NCBI GenBank assembly: GCA_021613535.1
Contig: CP075495.1
Span: forward strand, 13,950,001-14,014,000
DNA length: 64,000 nucleotides
Source: Adineta vaga
Taxonomy: Eukaryota > Rotifera
Direction of reading: 5' to 3'
Of this stretch, positions 60,706 to 64,000 are shown piece by piece. Each line of letters opens with the position of its first letter. The stretch's first letter is position 1. The notes beneath the pieces are model-generated. The model saw nothing but the letters and a program-made list of their open reading frames with translations, was not told the DNA's origin and ran no database searches. The position numbers and the translations under genes were made by a program.

Positions 60706-63044
60706 ATGATGTCGAATGAAAATTTGACAATGCAGCGTAGACGTCATCATTCAATTCCACCAATCTATTTATCTTATTTGAATGAAAATAATTTTCTTGA
60801 AAGATATTTTGTTGTTAAACTTTATGAACGTTTGGTGAAGAATGGTTTAGGTGAAAGTGTTCTTTGGTTTGATCATCAACAAGGCATTCATTCTGATCGA
60901 GTAAAAAAACTAATCTGATGAAGAACTTTTCTTCTCAATTGATTTCATTTTTTCAATCTGATTGTTTAGTCGGCAACTTGGTTTGCTGATCGTCTAGAAG
61001 CAATTGATTTATCACTCGGTAGTCTTTTGATATTATCTAATGCTTGTCAATGTCAACGTCTGATGTTAATTGAATCAAAAGCGATTTCTAATCGAAAGAT
61101 TTTATCAAAAACATCTTCATCTTATGCTTTGTTTGTTATTCTATTAGATCAATGTCAAAGTTTTACATATTTATCTAGAGAAGCAGATTATTTCTATGAA
61201 TATCAAACGAAAACTACCATTTCAAATGCTGATGAACAAATCTCAATAATACTCGACGATTTGTTAAGAAAATTAGTACCATATAAATCATTTTGTTTTA
61301 TGAGAAATACGTTAACGAATCATGAAACACAATTTAAACCTTTATGTACATGGTCGCCTGAAGATATTCAATTATTTCTTCGTCGTTTCGGAGTTCAACA
61401 ATCAAGTCGAGATTTATTTTTAGAAAAAGAAATTGATGGTTATTTGTTTTTAGCATGTACTGAAAATGACTTAAAAGAATATTTTCTCATCAATAATTAT
61501 CAAACACGATATGAATTAATTGAACATGTCATACGTAGTTTTATATTTATCTCGTGTTGTGAACGAAATGAAGTTTTTTTGTGTTTCCTTCTAGAAACAA
61601 TTCATGATGAACGAGAAAGTTCATTACAATGGCATTGTGCAGCAAGAAGAATTCAAGGAATATCTGATCATGTTTATATTATTCATCATTCGGAAGATTC
61701 AACAATTGCAAATAAAATCTCAAATTTTCTAAGAGAGAAGAATTTTCAAGTAAAGCTTTTACAAATAAAATCATGTTTTGTACTTTCTTCTGTTTCGTCA
61801 GATATTCACGCATCAACTGCGATATGGAAAAACGAAAGATCAGTTTTTAGCCTTAAATGGACCGATTCTTGCCCGTGCAAAATATGTAATTTTTATCTTG
61901 ACAAAGAAATCCTCATGTTCCATTTTTCCATTTCTTGAATTAACCATTGCAACATGGTTCGAAAAATCTATTATCACAATTTGTGTGGAAAATGTTTGGA
62001 ACAATATGCGATCGACACTTCGTGCTTTACTTCGTAAAAACGACATTCACATCACTTTTTTTCCTAAAGAAATCAAAGTTTTTTCTCATTATTAGAAGAT
62101 TATCCAATGGTAGATTTTATTCATCAATCATTACAAGATGGTCTCGCAACTTTATCTACACATCTTCCTTCACAAATCGATTTATTCGCATGTACACAAA
62201 GATCAAAACAAGCAGTCGAATCATTTAGAAATAAGAAGAATTTCAACTGGAATATCGCACCATTATCAAGTGAAAATAAAACGAGAACAAGTCGATTTGT
62301 TTATTTGAGTTATTCTAAAATGAATGAAAAATGGAGTGTAATTCATACAATTGAACGACTTATAATGGCACTTGAAACAAATCATTTTTATACAGGAATT
62401 CAAGTGAAAAGTTATAATAATACAAGTAAAGAACACGAGAAGTGAGTTAACTATTTGTTTGAATTTGACGTCTGAAGAAAAGAACGTTTCAATAAGAAAG
62501 ATTTCGTGTATTTTCTAGTCATTATTTACCTAAAATTCCATTGAAATCTTCTTCAACGAATATCAATTCTTCGTATTTAAATGATTTTAATCAATCATCG
62601 ATTAATATTCATCATAGTGTTAGTTCACGCGATATTCGTGATTGTTCAGTTATGATTATTTGTTTAACACCGAAATATTTTTATAACGAACTCTGTTTAA
62701 ATGAATTACGAATATGTGAAATTTATCAAAAGCCGATTATAATTTGTTTGTTAAGACATATAAATTCTTATCATACGAAAACGACATTAAAAAGTAGTGG
62801 AAACTATGATGAACAATTAAATATGTTTATTCCAGCTAGACTTTCAATGCCAACAATACAATTTTTACGAAAAAATATTCGAACATCATGCATTGACTTA
62901 TCGACAGATGATTTATTTTCACGAAATTTTCGAATATTATTACAAAAATTGCATACAATGCTTAGCAAATATGAAAATCAAATAGATACATCAACTGATA
63001 TTTTAACTGCGAATATTTTTGATCAGACCAGTGAAATTTTCTGA
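60706..63044 (+). CDS. TIR-SAM-TIR-TIR protein
   Basis: Exons 60706-60900, 60970-61749, 61802-62033, 62096-62441 and 62519-63044 give 692 aa. TIR1 (about 19-110) opens IYLSYLNENNF and contains LLILSNACQCQRLMLIESKA. SAM (about 192-258) starts TWSPEDIQLFLRRFGV. TIR2 (about 297-390) opens DHVYIIHHSEDSTIANKI and contains VIFILTKKS...FPFLELTIA. TIR3 (about 469-640) opens RFVYLSYSKMNEKW and contains MIICLTPKYFYNELCLNELR. All three keep a Glu where TIR NADases place the catalytic one (IES, LEL, NEL). SAM plus TIR recalls SARM1, an NAD+ hydrolase, but there are no ARM repeats and the TIR count and order differ. SAM probably mediates oligomerisation. Immune or NAD+-signalling function is inferred. Confidence 0.8.
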
Positions 63045-63426
63045 ATAAATTCAAATAAAAAAGACTGTTTGTTTGACTGACTGAAACTTAATTTTGAATT
63101 GGTGTTACATTCGATAGATGTCGTTAGAATTTATTTTAAATTGATATTTAATGAAACTATTGAAACTAAATTTATTTTATTTCGAAGAAAATAATCACTT
63201 TCGTTTTAATCAGAACTGTTTTGAAATCAAAAATATTATTATTTTTAAATGAAAAAAGTATAAAATGAATTTCTCATGGCTACGACTAGCCAATCAAAAT
63301 AAGAAAAAAATGCCACGCTTTAATCAATCCATTCTACTACACTACGCTACAACGCTTATTTAGTAATGTAAATGACACGTTTTCTTTTTTGTAAATTCTC
63401 ACATAAAAGTTCCTTTTTTTTAACAG
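63045..63426. other. Spacer between TIR/SAM gene and Q-rich gene
   Basis: About 380 bp. It holds a CCAAT-like word (GCCAATC, about 63290) and a pyrimidine-rich tract ending TTTTTTTAACAG at 63426, directly before ATG. That acceptor implies a 5' UTR intron or spliced-leader site for the next gene. Confidence 0.4.
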
Positions 63427-64000
63427 ATGATGGATCAATCGACTTCTGATCATCCTCAAACGTTACCGCCTCCTATGGCTCATTACATTCCTTCGTTACC
63501 TCCAAATCTCACCATAAATTCACAACAACAATATCAACAGCAACAGCAGCAGCATCCGCCACCGCAATTGCAGCAGCAACAACATCCGCCGCTGCAACAA
63601 CAGCAGCAGCAACTACAGCATGCACCGCCCCCACTACAACAACAGCAACAACAGCCAACGCTTCCACAAACATCAGAACAACCTGTATCTATTCAATATC
63701 CTCCTACAGCTGTTGCTAGTGCACCTGAAACAGATCAATCAACAAATCTATTTAACGCTCATCAACAACAAATGGCAGCAATGATGCAAATGCAACAACA
63801 ATGGGGAGCGGGAGGTTTTTCTGCACCTTTCATGATGCCATATCCTCAAGGAATGATGATGATGCCACAACAACCTGGAATGGATCAACCAGGATCACGG
63901 CAATCATCGCGTCCAGCATCTCGTCAAAGTGTAAATGCGCCTGTATCATCATCGAGATCAATGGTGAATGGACAAACTGGTGGTCAAACACAAGCAGCTC
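63427..64000 (+). CDS. Gln/Pro/Met-rich protein, N-terminal part, cut by window end
   Basis: Open frame from ATGATG at 63427 through the last base, at least 191 aa. Long CAA/CAG runs encode polyQ mixed with Pro and His. A Met/Gln-rich stretch follows (MAAMMQMQQQWGAG, GMMMMPQQPGM), then a Ser/Arg-rich segment (SRQSSRPASRQSVNAP). Low-complexity composition of this type is common in transcriptional co-activators and RNA-binding scaffolds; no domain is visible in the present part. The frame starts exactly at a 3' splice site, so upstream noncoding exons or trans-splicing are likely. Confidence 0.75.
   Translation, partial: MMDQSTSDHPQTLPPPMAHYIPSLPPNLTINSQQQYQQQQQQHPPPQLQQQQHPPLQQQQQQLQHAPPPLQQQQQQPTLPQTSEQPVSIQYPPTAVASAPETDQSTNLFNAHQQQMAAMMQMQQQWGAGGFSAPFMMPYPQGMMMMPQQPGMDQPGSRQSSRPASRQSVNAPVSSSRSMVNGQTGGQTQAA

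Larger units (their letters stand above)
58699..62066 (+). repeat. Right copy of the ~3-kb direct duplication
   Basis: Starts abruptly within codons equivalent to the end of TRIM9 exon 8 (58699-58942 incl. stop), continues through the TRIM9 3' flank and into the intact TIR/SAM gene. The left edge abuts dynein-relic sequence, so the TRIM9 part here has no upstream exons. It is longer than the left copy (about 3.37 versus 2.89 kb) because the left copy suffered deletions. Confidence 0.93.

Noticed and set aside
61571-61614. Short GT...CTAG segment in exon 2 of the TIR/SAM gene as an intron
   Set aside because: Removing it (22 nt) breaks the frame, whereas reading through stays open into TIR2.
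62077-62095. 18-nt GT-AG segment before the fourth TIR/SAM exon as an intron
   Set aside because: A 62-nt intron with donor at 62034 gives normal length and correct phase.
1-64000. tRNA, rRNA or telomeric repeat sequences
   Set aside because: No credible tRNA B-box context, rRNA-like block or telomere repeat array was found by eye; a covariance-model scan would be needed to exclude small RNAs.

Overview
The window is nuclear DNA of a small-genome animal, most likely a bdelloid rotifer. It is AT-rich, has multi-exon GT-AG genes whose introns are mostly 50-70 bp, and encodes typical metazoan proteins: a Shaker-type K+ channel, a KIF24-type kinesin, a neuronal calcium sensor, a cadherin, TRIM9, CDC37, RTRAF and PP1. 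The bdelloid assignment is inference. It rests on intron size, candidate spliced-leader acceptors just upstream of several start codons, a decayed gene resembling a bdelloid multigene family, and the mix of intact genes with small decayed transposons.

Layout. 1-9.7 kb: Kv1 channel, KIF24-like kinesin and an STI1-domain protein, all on +. 10.7-11.7 kb: NCS-type EF-hand protein. 11.7-16.2 kb: long noncoding stretch with microsatellites, possibly containing the 5' UTR intron of the cadherin at 16.2-19.2 kb. 20.4-21.4 kb: SET-domain protein with a clear TATA box. 22.1-22.8 kb (-): small secreted Cys-rich protein, possibly stanniocalcin-like. 23.7-30.2 kb: accessory zone with a broken SIRT5-like sirtuin, a 406-bp inverted-repeat element, a 2.3-kb piggyBac with perfect TTAA ends but two lesions, and an F-box-family-like remnant whose intron carries another inverted repeat. 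31.5-35.9 kb: tight + cluster RTRAF, CDC37, PP1. 36.4-37.6 kb (-): single-pass membrane protein with a beta-sandwich-like ectodomain. 38.7-44.0 kb: TRIM9.

43.7-63.0 kb is the most unusual part. About 3 kb (the end of the last TRIM9 exon, its 3' flank and the start of a TIR/SAM gene) occurs twice in direct orientation, at 43.73-46.62 and 58.70-62.07 kb. TRIM9 is intact only on the left and the TIR/SAM gene only on the right. Between the copies lies about 12 kb of decayed genes: dynein heavy chain motor sequence on -, an unidentified helical-protein relic on -, and a dynein tail/linker relic on +. The intact right-hand gene encodes an apparent TIR-SAM-TIR-TIR protein. The window ends in the first exon of a Gln/Pro/Met-rich protein.

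Functionally, RTRAF, CDC37 and PP1 are housekeeping. The K+ channel, NCS protein, cadherin and TRIM9 suggest neural or epithelial expression. The TIR/SAM gene is the best candidate for an undescribed immune or NAD+-signalling architecture. All exon boundaries are hand-called from splice signals and reading frames.
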